Below, one piece after another: positions 51,839 to 52,313 of a stretch of 52,313 nt of DNA (the first letter of the stretch is position 1; every line of letters begins with the position of its first letter). The notes under the pieces are model-generated. The model had not been told where the DNA came from. It was given only the letters and a program-made list of their open reading frames with translations, and made no database searches. The stretch comes from Candidatus Anaerobiospirillum pullistercoris (GTDB lineage Bacteria; Pseudomonadota; Gammaproteobacteria; Enterobacterales; Succinivibrionaceae), in contig DXEV01000032.1 of assembly GCA_019114785.1 (NCBI GenBank), positions 1-52,313 on the forward strand. The letters run 5' to 3'. The position numbers and the translations under genes are program-made.

Positions 51839-52159
51839 ATGGCCAAAAATCTTCGACAAGACATTACCGGTCTACGTGCCATTGCCGTACTAGCAGTAAC
51901 GATGTTTCACATTGATCATGTGATGCTACCCCAAATCGACCTATTTAAAGGCGGTTTTTTAGGAGTAGACATCTTCTTTGTGATCTCTGGCTTCCTTATG
52001 ACCATGCTCATTATGCGCAAAGGAGTAGGCCTGCAAAGTGGTGACTTTAGCCTGTTGAAGTTCTATCAGCGCCGCGCTAAGCGTATCTGCCCAGCGCTCA
52101 TAGCAACGATTGTTTTTTTCCTAGCCTTAGGCTACCTAATACTTCCTAAAAGTAAATAA
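51839..52159 (+). pseudogene. Acyltransferase 3 (OafA-like), truncated after 106 aa
   Basis: LRQDITGLRAIAVLAVTMFHID...FKGGFLGVDIFFVISGFLMT...FYQRRAKRICPAL is the N-terminus of a multi-TM acyltransferase, then a stop. Confidence 0.75.
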
Positions 52160-52162
52160 AAA

Positions 52163-52237
52163 GGTGATACGGTTTAGTGCTCATTGAGCCAAAATCCCAT
52201 AAACAAGCTGAATTTTGGCTCCAGTGAATATATCACC
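52163..52237. repeat. 75-nt nested inverted repeat just after the truncated acyltransferase
   Basis: Outer GGTGATA/TATCACC and inner GAGCCAAAAT/ATTTTGGCTC perfect arms. Confidence 0.7.
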
Positions 52238-52313
52238 CAAATTTAACGGGAGAATAGTTGATTTTTTACACTAATGGTTAGTTTGTGCCTTATATAAGCC
52301 ATTTGTTAGATGC

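Overview
The window is a contiguous piece of a gammaproteobacterial chromosome. Lineage is inferred from gene order and protein families; a Succinivibrionaceae-like host is plausible but untested. From left to right it holds: the 5' part of lepA (-); a GT25 glycosyltransferase; the rseB-rseA-rpoE envelope-stress operon (-) with a near-consensus sigma-E promoter; nadB; rfbA-rfbC; trxA; lpxH-ppiB; cysS; a UDP-glucuronate decarboxylase-like gene; ddl; msbA; queH; three tandem GT2 glycosyltransferases with a decayed queH fragment between two of them; the complete S10 and spc ribosomal protein operons (rpsJ to rpmJ, including secY); a KpsC/KpsS-like capsule gene; rfbB; pyrE/yicC; a GT9-like gene; polA; a 1016-aa acidic protein that looks derived from an IS1634/IS4-type transposase; a yhhQ-like transporter; a phosphoethanolamine-transferase-like protein with a long C-terminal extension; and a truncated acyltransferase-3 gene at the right edge. 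The strongest unexplained signals are: (1) two equal-length (53 nt) leaders before rfbA and the UDP-xylose-synthase-like gene, where GGAGG lies far upstream but a hairpin would bring it to 7 nt from the ATG; (2) the transposase-derived protein with apparently lost catalytic residues; (3) a ~111-nt inverted-repeat element present in two near-equal-length copies plus partial ones; (4) a queH-GT duplication scar; (5) a PolA that appears to have lost its proofreading residues. All homology statements come from reading the sequence and from memory of the families; no database search was run.
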